Below the pieces are notes generated by a model. That model was not told the DNA's origin, searched no databases, and saw only the letters and a list, made by a program, of their open reading frames with translations. This document shows, piece after piece, positions 7,119-13,112 of a DNA stretch of 14,569 nt. The DNA comes from Nitrospirae bacterium CG2_30_53_67 (GTDB lineage Bacteria; CG2-30-53-67), in assembly GCA_001873285.1 (NCBI GenBank), contig MNYV01000093.1:1-14569 (forward strand), given 5' to 3'. The position numbers were made by a program, and so were the translations under genes. The stretch's first letter is position 1, and each line of letters starts with the position of its first letter.

Positions 7119-7514
7119 CCCCGCTTTCGCAGGTTCTTTGGTCTCGTCTTTGACCGCCGGCTCGGACTCTGAAGAGATGCCGAGTCCATGGATCCTCCCC
7201 TCGTACTCTTCCCTGATGCGGTCCATATCCTGCTGAAGTTTATTCACATCTTCCTGAATCCTGTCAGCCTCTTTGAAGAGATCCTGGATGGTTCCGTCAT
7301 GAAAGACATTGGACTGGCTGTCCTGTGTTCGGAGTGTGTACAACCGATTCCCCATCTTCGCCATGACGCCGTCCATCTCTTTTTTCAAAGTGTTGCTCCT
7401 AAGGTTCATCCGGGTCAGTTTTGTTTTTTCCTCTGCCTTGAGGGTGATCTTGGAGGTTGCGGTCTTGATCCCCTGATAGGCATCATCCATGCCTTTTTTG
7501 ATTTTTTCCCACAT
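7107..7514 (-). CDS. Small coiled-coil protein of unknown function
   Basis: This gene is not recognised by name. The predicted product is 135 residues, highly charged, with no cysteine, no signal peptide and no membrane segment. Residues about 1-55 are Lys-rich and helical, and residues about 72-105 form heptad-like helix (DLFKEADRIQEDVNKLQQ), pointing to a cytosolic coiled coil. The tail is Glu/Lys/Pro/Ala-rich and probably disordered. The ATG at 7514 is chosen because AGGAGG sits 7 nt upstream; the next upstream ATG (7520) would be only 1 nt from that site. The gene is convergent with sppA, with their ends overlapping within the same hairpin. A GTAC-centred palindromic repeat lies just upstream. 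Its role cannot be told from the sequence. Confidence 0.75.
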   Translation of the reverse strand: MWEKIKKGMDDAYQGIKTATSKITLKAEEKTKLTRMNLRSNTLKKEMDGVMAKMGNRLYTLRTQDSQSNVFHDGTIQDLFKEADRIQEDVNKLQQDMDRIREEYEGRIHGLGISSESEPAVKDETKEPAKAGKNN

Positions 7515-7546
7515 ATTCATCCCTCCTTTTTTATACAGAGCGACAT

Positions 7547-7664
7547 AACTTTGCATACCTTTGTTGCTTCCTCGTCTCGTCGCTGCGGCGTACTATCAGT
7601 ACGCCTCACTCCTCGACTTCGTCGCGCCTCGGTCTGCTTTGTTCTATCCCTCTGTATGCGAGTT
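7547..7664. repeat. GTAC-centred palindromic element, copy 1
   Basis: The outer arms AACTTTGCATA (7547-7557) and TATGCGAGTT (7655-7664) are near-complementary. In the centre GGCGTAC (7587-7593) pairs perfectly with GTACGCC (7599-7605) around the loop TATCA. The region between is rich in CTCGTC/CGACG words that pair imperfectly. The core CTGCGGCGTAC (7583-7593) followed by GTACGCC is shared with copy 2 at 11008-11151. It holds no convincing gene and lies just upstream of the coiled-coil gene, partly in its likely 5' untranslated region. Confidence 0.65.
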
Positions 7665-7701
7665 TATTTATTACTCTATGTGTATAGCAATATCATAACC
7701 A

Positions 7702-7729
7702 AATATATCTCATATTTTCTGTTTTGCAA
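7702..7729 (-). promoter_or_regulatory. Possible minus-strand promoter upstream of the coiled-coil gene
   Basis: On the minus strand TTGCAA (7729-7724) is followed after 16 nt by TATATT (7707-7702), 4-of-6 and 5-of-6 matches. It lies in an AT-rich stretch (7665-7735) otherwise empty of genes. If real, the palindromic element at 7547-7664 would be transcribed as the 5' leader of the coiled-coil gene. Confidence 0.3.
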
Positions 7730-7809
7730 GTGCGTAAAACACCATCCTTCTTCATGAGCCTGTTTGAGCCCGTTCGGGACAGGGAGAGGCCGGAGGCAGC
7801 AACCCCTGG

Positions 7810-8391
7810 CTACTCTGAGCAGGGGATACAGAGTTTTCTCCCTTTGTCTTCCTTAATCCGGGAGGACATGACTTTTTCGCCGCATTTCTCGCAGCGCAGG
7901 CTCGGATAGATCCGGGCCATGGGCGGAGGCTCGTACTCGATTTCATGGATCCTGAGGATTTGCTCATCGTCCGCGGTTAAAATCTCCTCAACCTTCCGCG
8001 CCTTGAGTTCCCGGACCCGTTTGACCAGGTCAGGGTTTCGCTCACCGGAGAGATACCTTTCCCAGGCCTTTTTGTCCTCGGGGGATTCCCTGGGTGTGTA
8101 ATCCACGGAAATCCTGAGCCCTTTGCCGGCGGATCGGCCGAAAAAAGTATAGACTTGTTTGCCGAAATCCTTGAAGATGAGATTCCCTTTGCCGAAGGTG
8201 CACCCGGTCATGACTTGGATGGCATCCACTGAACAGGAGTCGTTCTCCACAACGGCCACGATCTCTTCATCCGCGGAGCGCTCGCCCAGGGCCTTCAATG
8301 CCGCTTTGGCCGCGCGGTAGCCGTAGGCCAGTCCCGGACAGATGTGCCCATGGAACTCGATCACCTTCCTGAGTGTGTCGTCGTATTCCAT
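7810..8391 (-). CDS. FmdE-family protein with C-terminal zinc ribbon
   Basis: The 193-residue product belongs to the FmdE family, named for a protein linked to formylmethanofuran dehydrogenase but widespread in anaerobes as a stand-alone metal-binding protein. The N-terminal domain has EFHGHICPGLAYGYRAA (H14, H16, C18) and ENDSCSVDAIQVMTGCTFGKGN (N50, C53, C64), the usual metal and active-site residues. A charged helical linker follows, and the end is a zinc ribbon, CEKC (C167, C170) and CIPC (C188, C191). An AAGGGG ribosome site lies about 8 nt upstream of the ATG at 8391. No formylmethanofuran dehydrogenase, molybdate transporter or molybdopterin gene is in the window, so the partner is unknown. 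It is divergent from the ABC exporter. Family membership is firm; the cellular role is not. Confidence 0.9.
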   Translation of the reverse strand: MEYDDTLRKVIEFHGHICPGLAYGYRAAKAALKALGERSADEEIVAVVENDSCSVDAIQVMTGCTFGKGNLIFKDFGKQVYTFFGRSAGKGLRISVDYTPRESPEDKKAWERYLSGERNPDLVKRVRELKARKVEEILTADDEQILRIHEIEYEPPPMARIYPSLRCEKCGEKVMSSRIKEDKGRKLCIPCSE

Positions 8392-8431
8392 ATCCGTTCC
8401 CCTTCAAGGATCAACGTGTTGTCAAAACCTG

Positions 8432-8472
8432 ACCACAGAGAACACAGGGTATTTCTCTCAGCACTCTGTGGT
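8432..8472. repeat. ACCACAGAG inverted repeat
   Basis: ACCACAGAG (8432-8440) and CTCTGTGGT (8464-8472) are a perfect 9-bp inverted repeat with a 23-nt loop that contains a second ACACAG word. It lies in the 278-nt divergent spacer between the FmdE gene and the ABC transporter. It resembles a short dispersed palindromic repeat; no gene is present. Confidence 0.6.
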
Positions 8473-8566
8473 TATCTCTCCCTCCCTCTGGTGTGCCTCG
8501 AGAGGAATACGGTTACTATAACATAGTTATGGGAATCCGGCTATTCTGAATCGGATATTCTCAAGA

Positions 8567-8595
8567 TTGACAGCGGACGGCCGTTTATGTATGGT
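8567..8595 (+). promoter_or_regulatory. Sigma-70-type promoter of the ABC transporter operon
   Basis: TTGACA (8567-8572), a 17-nt spacer and TATGGT (8590-8595) repeat exactly the hexamers and spacing found before rpsA. Transcription would start near 8601-8603, about 67 nt before the chosen start codon. This also argues against the upstream ATG at 8607, which would leave almost no leader. Confidence 0.65.
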
Positions 8596-8669
8596 GTAAC
8601 GGGTGAATGGCATGGCGGCTTCCCGGCCGAGGACAGAAACCGGGGGGACTTTTCCAGCAGGGTATTTTA

Positions 8670-9524
8670 ATGGACGAATGGATGATCCGGACGTTTGATC
8701 TTACAAAAAAGTTCGGGAGCTTGACTGCCGTAAACCGGTTGAATCTCTCGATTCATCAGGGGGAGATCTTCGGCCTTCTCGGGCCCAACGGCGCCGGCAA
8801 GACCACCACGATCCGAATGCTGACCACCCTCGCAAAGATTTCAGACGGCCGCGCCTTTGTAAGCGGTATCAACGTGGAGGATCGCCCGCTGGAGGTGAAG
8901 AAGATCATCGGCGTGGTGCCTCAGGGGTTGAACCTCGAGATCGAACTCACGGCAGAGGAGAATCTGGACTTTCACGGCCGGCTTCATAAGATGCCGAAGA
9001 AACAAAGGCGGGATCGGGCCTCGGAGATTCTCGGCTTTGTCGGACTCGATGATAAAAGCAAGGTCCAGGTCGATCATTTTTCAGGGGGGATGAAACGGCG
9101 GCTCCTGATCGCCAGGGCATTGATGCACAGGCCCAGGATCCTGTTCATGGACGAACCTACCGTCGGCCTGGATCCGCAGATCCGGAGAAAGATCTGGGGC
9201 CTGATCCAGGATCTCAAGGACCAGGGGATCACCATCCTGATCACCACGCACTACATCGAAGAGGCCGAGGCCTTATGCCATCGGGTCGGGATCCTGCGGA
9301 AAGGAGAGCTGATAGCCTTGGATTCCCCGAACGGACTCAAGCGGGATCTGGGCGAGTATGCCGTGGAATGCCAGAACCGCAACGGATGCGATGTCCGGTT
9401 TTTCAAGGAGCGCAGGGAGGCCGTGGCCTATGCGGGGAGCTTGAATCAGGACCTGATGATCCGCCAGACCAACCTGGAGGATGTGTTTTTGAATCTGACC
9501 GGAGAGAAGATCCATCATGAATAG
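8670..9524 (+). CDS. ABC transporter ATP-binding protein (DrrA/NodI-like exporter type)
   Basis: This 284-residue cytosolic ATPase powers the ABC-2 permease encoded next. Numbered from the ATG at 8670, it has Walker A GPNGAGKTT (38-46), a Q-loop VPQG, the signature FSGGMKRR, Walker B ILFMDEPTVGLD and the H-loop TTHYIEEAE. A C-terminal extension ends in the LEDVFLNLTGEK segment that is typical of drug, lipid or polysaccharide exporters of the DrrA/NodI/CcmA group. The ATG at 8670 is preferred over 8607 because the extra N-terminal residues do not fit the family and 8607 is next to the predicted transcription start. CAGGG lies about 8 nt upstream. Its last codons overlap the permease start by 8 nt. 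The substrate is unknown. Confidence 0.92.
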   Translation: MDEWMIRTFDLTKKFGSLTAVNRLNLSIHQGEIFGLLGPNGAGKTTTIRMLTTLAKISDGRAFVSGINVEDRPLEVKKIIGVVPQGLNLEIELTAEENLDFHGRLHKMPKKQRRDRASEILGFVGLDDKSKVQVDHFSGGMKRRLLIARALMHRPRILFMDEPTVGLDPQIRRKIWGLIQDLKDQGITILITTHYIEEAEALCHRVGILRKGELIALDSPNGLKRDLGEYAVECQNRNGCDVRFFKERREAVAYAGSLNQDLMIRQTNLEDVFLNLTGEKIHHE

Positions 9525-10260
9525 CCCCGGATTCTACACGATCTTCTGGAGGGAGATGCTCTCCATCCGGAAGAAATTCTGGAAATTTCTGGCCGGCAGC
9601 CTGGTCATGCCGTCCCTGTATCTCGTGACCTTCGGATGGGGGCTCGGGCGGGGGATCAACGTGCATGGATTAGACTATCTGGTCTTCGTGCTTCCCGGCA
9701 TCATTGCCCTCTCCGCCATGAACAACAGCTTTTCAGGCGTTGCGGTCACATTGAATATCAGCAAGCTTTATTACCGGACCATTGAAGAGATCCTGGTCTC
9801 CCCGGTAAGCCACTGGTCCATCGCCCTCGGACGCGTTCTATCAGGCTGTTTTAAGGGACTCTTCTCCGCCTTGCTCCTGATCCTGATCAGCCTGATGCTC
9901 CACATTCAGATCCGATACAACGCGGCCTTTTTCGGGATCCTTTTTTTAACCTGTTTCATCTTTGCATCTCTCGGCGTTCTGGCCGCCATGCTGGCCAAGT
10001 CGCACGAGGACATGACCAACTTCACTAATTTTGTGATCCTCCCCATGTCTTTTTTATCCGGAACCTTCTTTCCTCCCGAACGTCTTCCGGAACCCTTCGC
10101 GACGCTCATCATGGTCTACCCCCTGACCCACGCCGCGGTGTCCTTGCGCAGCCTGGTGGCAGGAAACGGCGTCCCCTTCATCTCACTTCTTGTGATCCTC
10201 TTTTATGGGGTGGTTTTATTCATCCTGGGCGGCAAAGCGATAAAACGGCTGGAGCTTTGA
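9517..10260 (+). CDS. ABC-2 type transporter permease
   Basis: The 247-residue integral membrane protein is the channel-forming partner of the upstream ATPase; two copies of each normally make the exporter. About six hydrophobic segments are visible: roughly 25-44, 53-75, 103-125, 136-158, 168-188 and 219-239. The cytosolic N-terminal amphipathic stretch (FWREMLSIRKKFWKF) and the SFLSGTFFPPERLPEP loop before the last segments are typical of the ABC-2/NodJ/DrrB family. The start overlaps the end of the ATPase gene (ATGAATAG), which implies translational coupling. The 3' end is only 9 nt from the end of the convergent unknown gene. The substrate (drug, lipid or polysaccharide) cannot be assigned. 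Confidence 0.92.
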   Translation: MNSPGFYTIFWREMLSIRKKFWKFLAGSLVMPSLYLVTFGWGLGRGINVHGLDYLVFVLPGIIALSAMNNSFSGVAVTLNISKLYYRTIEEILVSPVSHWSIALGRVLSGCFKGLFSALLLILISLMLHIQIRYNAAFFGILFLTCFIFASLGVLAAMLAKSHEDMTNFTNFVILPMSFLSGTFFPPERLPEPFATLIMVYPLTHAAVSLRSLVAGNGVPFISLLVILFYGVVLFILGGKAIKRLEL

Positions 10261-10269
10261 ACCGATGCA

Positions 10270-10875
10270 TCAGCCCCTGTTCTTGATCACTCCCTGATGC
10301 TTCTGGATAAAAGAGACAATCTTCTGAAGGCATTCCGTGGCATAGTCTTCGATCATCTCTTCGATCTGGTGAAGGTCTCCGATATTACGGGTCAGGAACC
10401 GGTCCAGGAGGTTGTCCTGTCCGATGATCAGCGGGCTCCCGTAGCGTCCGATGCGTCGTGAGAGGACGTGATGGAGGGGGATACCGATATTCCGGTAGAG
10501 GAGCAGAATCTCTTTGGCCTCTTTTTCTTCAATTAGATGATCGAGGCGGAATTTATGGATGTACCCTTCAAAAGGGAGGATGCTCTGTCCGGAAAACCTG
10601 ACGGGTCCCATATCCCGTGGATTGTCGCCATCCAGGTCTTCCTCCCTGTAATGGACGATCAGGAGATCATGGACGAACATGTCGAGAAACGAAAAGGCAA
10701 GACTCAACGCCCCGATCAGGATACCGGTTTCCAGAGAGCGTGTGATCCCGGAGATCATGTATCCGGCAGAGCCGCCCTTGAGCGTCAGACGGAGATTTTC
10801 GTATTCCTTCTGAAGTTTCTTGATTTCAGCGACCTTTTTAGGTTCAAACTGTTTTTCCAGTGGTCGGATCGGCAT
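10270..10875 (-). CDS. Uncharacterised helical protein with HEPN-like R-N-x5-H motif
   Basis: The gene is not recognised. The 201-residue product is mostly helical: a Lys/Glu-rich N-terminal helix (about 11-33), a hydrophobic segment (about 51-74, GALSLAFSFLDMFVHDLLI) and charged C-terminal helices (about 154-195). The hydrophobic segment could be one membrane span, but its Ser, Phe, Asp and His content also fits the buried first helix of a soluble bundle. Residues 127-136, YRNIGIPLHH, contain R128-N129 and H135, matching the Rx4-6H spacing of HEPN RNase domains. This is suggestive only. The start is uncertain. ATG 10875 is chosen for AAGGGG about 5 nt upstream; ATG 10896 and TTG 10947 are in frame and would add 7 or 24 residues. 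It is convergent with the ABC exporter. Confidence 0.7.
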   Translation of the reverse strand: MPIRPLEKQFEPKKVAEIKKLQKEYENLRLTLKGGSAGYMISGITRSLETGILIGALSLAFSFLDMFVHDLLIVHYREEDLDGDNPRDMGPVRFSGQSILPFEGYIHKFRLDHLIEEKEAKEILLLYRNIGIPLHHVLSRRIGRYGSPLIIGQDNLLDRFLTRNIGDLHQIEEMIEDYATECLQKIVSFIQKHQGVIKNRG

Positions 10876-10985
10876 GACACCCCTTTCTTCCTGCATTCTG
10901 AGAAGGTACTTTCTTATATCACAGAATGGGGGAAGTTCCAAGAACAAATCAACACCCCGCCAAAGATGCGGTTTCTCAATTTAGG

Positions 10986-11165
10986 ATAGGGCCACTAAGT
11001 GGTCCTGTTCGTAAATATGGTAACGTACCGAGAGTGCCGTAGAGCAGTCTCATCAAGGCGCGCGACTGCGGCGTACCCCTCTGGTACGCCGCAAGGAGTG
11101 GAACGCCGAGGAGACTGCCCTACGGCACTCGAATGCGACCGTATTTACGAATAGGGCACTAAGGT
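10986..11165. repeat. GTAC-centred palindromic element, copy 2, with flanking imperfect direct repeats
   Basis: The palindrome spans 11008-11151 (144 bp). Outer arms TTCGTAAATATGGT (11008-11021) and ACCGTATTTACGAA (11138-11151) match at 13 of 14. Middle arms (11032-11051 and 11111-11130) match at 19 of 20. The central GCGGCGTACC (11068-11077) pairs perfectly with GGTACGCCGC (11083-11092) around CCTCT. Outside the arms, ATAGGGCCACTAAGTGGT (10986-11003) and ATAGGGCACTAAGGT (11151-11165) are imperfect direct repeats, as a target duplication might leave. It has no coding capacity and shares its core with the copy at 7547-7664. It could be a non-autonomous mobile repeat or a strong RNA-structured element. 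Confidence 0.75.
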
Positions 11166-11285
11166 AAGCAGGGCCTTCAGGACGGCGTCCACAGTGCCCT
11201 CTGCGGCCTCACAATCGTCCGGGTCCATGAAAAAGAGCCGCCGCGCCCGCTGCCAGGGTTCGGGGAACCCGGCACGAATGAAACA
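11145..11285 (-). pseudogene. Possible C-terminal remnant of a minus-strand gene
   Basis: Read on the minus strand, this stretch encodes about 46 codons that look like genuine protein, including AGFPEPWQRARRLFF and a helical ending around AVLKALL, then a TAA. The stop codon lies within the outer arm of the palindromic element. No start codon or ribosome site exists for it, and the next gene's promoter occupies its upstream end. It may be what is left of a gene cut by the repeat. I do not recognise the family, and chance coding cannot be excluded. Confidence 0.3.
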
Positions 11286-11291
11286 GCGGAT

Positions 11292-11320
11292 TTGACAAGG
11301 TTCACGAAATCGGTTTTAAT
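11292..11320 (+). promoter_or_regulatory. Sigma-70-type promoter of the peroxiredoxin-like gene
   Basis: TTGACA (11292-11297), a 17-nt spacer and TTTAAT (11315-11320) match the consensus at 11 of 12 positions. Transcription would begin near 11327, about 44 nt before the chosen ATG at 11371. It is one of the best promoter matches in the window. Confidence 0.7.
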
Positions 11321-11370
11321 AAGAAGTGTTAAGAAACTGGAGATACCCGAAAATTCAAAGGAGTGATACC

Positions 11371-11925
11371 ATGACACTGACGGCTTCCAACATGCTTCCT
11401 TTGGGCACGATCGCTCCTCCCTTCACCCTTCCGGACCCGGTGGAGGGGGACGAGAAGCGCCTCAATGAACTCAAATCGGACAAGGCCACGGTGGTCATGT
11501 TCATCTGCAACCATTGCCCCTATGTGAAGCATATCCGGGAAGAGCTGGTCAGTGTCTCAAGTGAATATATCAAGAAAGGGATCTCCTTCGTGGCCGTCAA
11601 TGCCAATGATGCGGGAAACTATCCGGACGACTCGCCGCAACGGATGAAGGAGGTAGCGGAAGCATTCGGCTATCCTTTCCCCTACCTCTATGATGAATCC
11701 CAGGAGACCGCCAGGGCCTATAAGGCCGCCTGCACCCCGGACTTTTATGTCTTTGACGGGGATTTGAAGCTCGTCTACCGCGGGCAGTTCGATGATTCGA
11801 GGCCGGGGAGCGGAATCCCGGTGACCGGAAAGGATTTGCGCGGCGCCCTGGATCGGATCTTGCGGGGCGAACCCGTCAGTCCGGACCAGAAGCCGAGCAT
11901 GGGGTGCAACATCAAGTGGAAGTGA
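11371..11925 (+). CDS. Thioredoxin-fold peroxiredoxin-like protein (AhpC/TSA, PRX_like1 type)
   Basis: The 184-residue protein is a redoxin-fold thiol protein, probably cytosolic because there is no signal peptide. It has the PPFTLPD start of AhpC/TSA proteins and the active-site FICNHCPYVKH with C46 and C49 in a CxxC arrangement. ACTPDFYVFD has C121 before the cis-Pro-type strand, and GQFDDSRPGSG and the C-terminal SMGCNIKWK (C179) complete it. These are hallmarks of a common but little-studied family, often annotated as thioredoxin family protein. The likely role is thiol-dependent peroxide or disulfide reduction; the natural partner is unknown. The ATG at 11371 is chosen because AAGGAG lies about 7 nt upstream; the ATG at 11326 coincides with the predicted transcription start. 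The DJ-1 gene follows after 70 nt. Confidence 0.9.
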   Translation: MTLTASNMLPLGTIAPPFTLPDPVEGDEKRLNELKSDKATVVMFICNHCPYVKHIREELVSVSSEYIKKGISFVAVNANDAGNYPDDSPQRMKEVAEAFGYPFPYLYDESQETARAYKAACTPDFYVFDGDLKLVYRGQFDDSRPGSGIPVTGKDLRGALDRILRGEPVSPDQKPSMGCNIKWK

Positions 11926-11995
11926 CCCGCAGGCCGTGTGGGCTGCAGGGGATCTATATTTCAGAAGAGGCATCCGATATCAAAAGGAGATCCAT

Positions 11996-12553
11996 ATGGC
12001 AAGGGTAGTCCTGATTCTTGCGGATGGGTTTGAGGAAGTGGAGGCCATGGCCGTCGTGGATGTGCTGAGAAGGGCGGAGATCGAGGTGCTGATCGCCGGC
12101 CTGCATCAAGGGCCCGTGACAAGCGCCCGCAAGGTCAAGGTCATTCCCGACACGGTGGTGGATTCCATACGGGTTGAGGACTTTGATATGCTTGTCCTGC
12201 CCGGCGGACAGCCAGGCTCAGACCATCTCAATGCCGACAGGCGGGTAAGGGATCTGATCAGGGACTTCCATGATAAAGGGAAGCTTATCGGAGCGATCTG
12301 CGCGGCGCCTTATGTGCTTGCCGATGCAGGCATCCTCGACGGAAGGCGTGTGACCTCCTACCCCTCTTACAGGGACAAGCTCGGCGCCGCTCTCTATGAG
12401 GAGAAGACCGTGGTCGAGGACGGGAACATCCTGACCAGCCGGGGGCCCGGCACGGCGCTCTGCTTCGGCCTCGCGATTGTCCGGAGGATGATCGGGAAGC
12501 AAAAGGCGGAGCAGATCAGGGAGGCCATGCTGGCGCCGCAGGTCTGCGAGTGA
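11996..12553 (+). CDS. DJ-1/PfpI family protein
   Basis: The 185-residue product belongs to the DJ-1/ThiJ/PfpI superfamily (YajL/PARK7-like), cytosolic proteins tied to protection from oxidative and carbonyl stress. The nucleophile elbow GAICAAPYVLA gives C102, and the N-terminal GFEEVEA supplies E16, which aligns with the Glu that polarises that cysteine in DJ-1. LPGGQPGSDHL (68-78) and SRGPGTALCFGLAIV form the remaining conserved core. The ATG at 11996 is set by AAGGAG at 11984-11989; an upstream ATG at 11936 lacks such a site and adds residues that do not fit the family. It lies 70 nt after the peroxiredoxin-like gene, likely in the same transcript, which supports a shared redox-stress role. 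Whether it acts as glyoxalase, deglycase or chaperone is not decidable here. Confidence 0.92.
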   Translation: MARVVLILADGFEEVEAMAVVDVLRRAEIEVLIAGLHQGPVTSARKVKVIPDTVVDSIRVEDFDMLVLPGGQPGSDHLNADRRVRDLIRDFHDKGKLIGAICAAPYVLADAGILDGRRVTSYPSYRDKLGAALYEEKTVVEDGNILTSRGPGTALCFGLAIVRRMIGKQKAEQIREAMLAPQVCE

Positions 12554-12575
12554 AGTCTCTTCATCCGCGGGATCG

Positions 12576-12941
12576 TCACTTTTTTGCTTGTGAACCCATG
12601 AACCGTATATAGATAAAGAGATTGAAGGCAAGAACCAGGATGCCCAGGAGGACCTGAATCTTCCGCGTGAGCATCCCGGGATAAAGGACCGGAAGAATGT
12701 AGTGTTCTACAAACCCGCCCGAATAGCCTGCCTCTCCGCCCATCATGCGGAGCCGGTTTTCTAATGGGGTAAGCGGGCAGACCCACCCCGCAAATTCAAT
12801 AAGCGCGGCCCAAATCACGGCCGGCACATGCAGCCAAATGATTTTCGGCCGGCTGAATGTCAGCGCCGCGCCGAAAACCGCGAAGAGGATGAAGGCGACG
12901 TGGCCTATCACAAGGAGATCTGCAAGGAGACGGTAGGGCAT
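12576..12941 (-). CDS. DUF2784 family membrane protein
   Basis: The 121-residue product matches the DUF2784 family, small bacterial inner-membrane proteins of unknown function. Three to four hydrophobic segments are seen: about 4-27, 33-52 and 98-114, with a weaker one near 79-92. The family hallmarks are present: WLHVPAVIWAALIEF, GWVCPLTPLENRLR (conserved Cys-Pro-Leu-Thr-Pro-Leu-Glu) and the GYSGGFVEHYILPVLYP stretch. The ATG at 12941 is chosen because homology begins there and a GGAG lies about 9 nt upstream. The open frame extends to 13187, but those extra codons run through AT-rich spacer and do not resemble the family. It converges on the DJ-1 gene with a 22-nt gap. No function can be stated. 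Confidence 0.88.
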   Translation of the reverse strand: MPYRLLADLLVIGHVAFILFAVFGAALTFSRPKIIWLHVPAVIWAALIEFAGWVCPLTPLENRLRMMGGEAGYSGGFVEHYILPVLYPGMLTRKIQVLLGILVLAFNLFIYIRFMGSQAKK

Positions 12942-13059
12942 GGTTTTATACTCCACAAACGCCGTATCCGAATTATTGCATAAAACATGGTCCGTGTGAA
13001 TAATAAACAACACTCTTCCGCGATGACCCAAAAGATAAGCGATGGTCAAAATAATGTAG

Positions 13060-13092
13060 TTACAGATTGTAAATCGTATTGACAATTTGTAA
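13060..13092. repeat. Inverted repeat at the truncation point of the DUF4143 ATPase
   Basis: TTACAGATTGT (13060-13070) and ACAATTTGTAA (13082-13092) are inverted copies matching at 10 of 11, with an 11-nt spacer. The right arm overlaps the first codons that still read as ATPase homology (Q-F-V-K, 13083-13094). It could be the old operator of the ATPase gene, or a site involved in the deletion that removed its start. Confidence 0.5.
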
Positions 13093-13112
13093 AACTGGAA
13101 GAGCCGGACCAA

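Noticed and set aside
7188-7757. 189-codon plus-strand open frame
   Set aside because: It is the antisense of the coiled-coil gene and continues through the palindromic repeat and an AT-rich spacer; there is no ribosome site or domain.
8607-8669. Upstream ATG (8607) as the start of the ABC ATPase
   Set aside because: It lies about 5 nt after the predicted transcription start and adds residues not seen in the family; the ATG at 8670 fits both homology and leader length.
7547-11151. The two related palindromes as ends of one composite transposon
   Set aside because: Each copy is itself a complete palindrome, the arms differ between copies, and the genes between them include no transposase or integrase.
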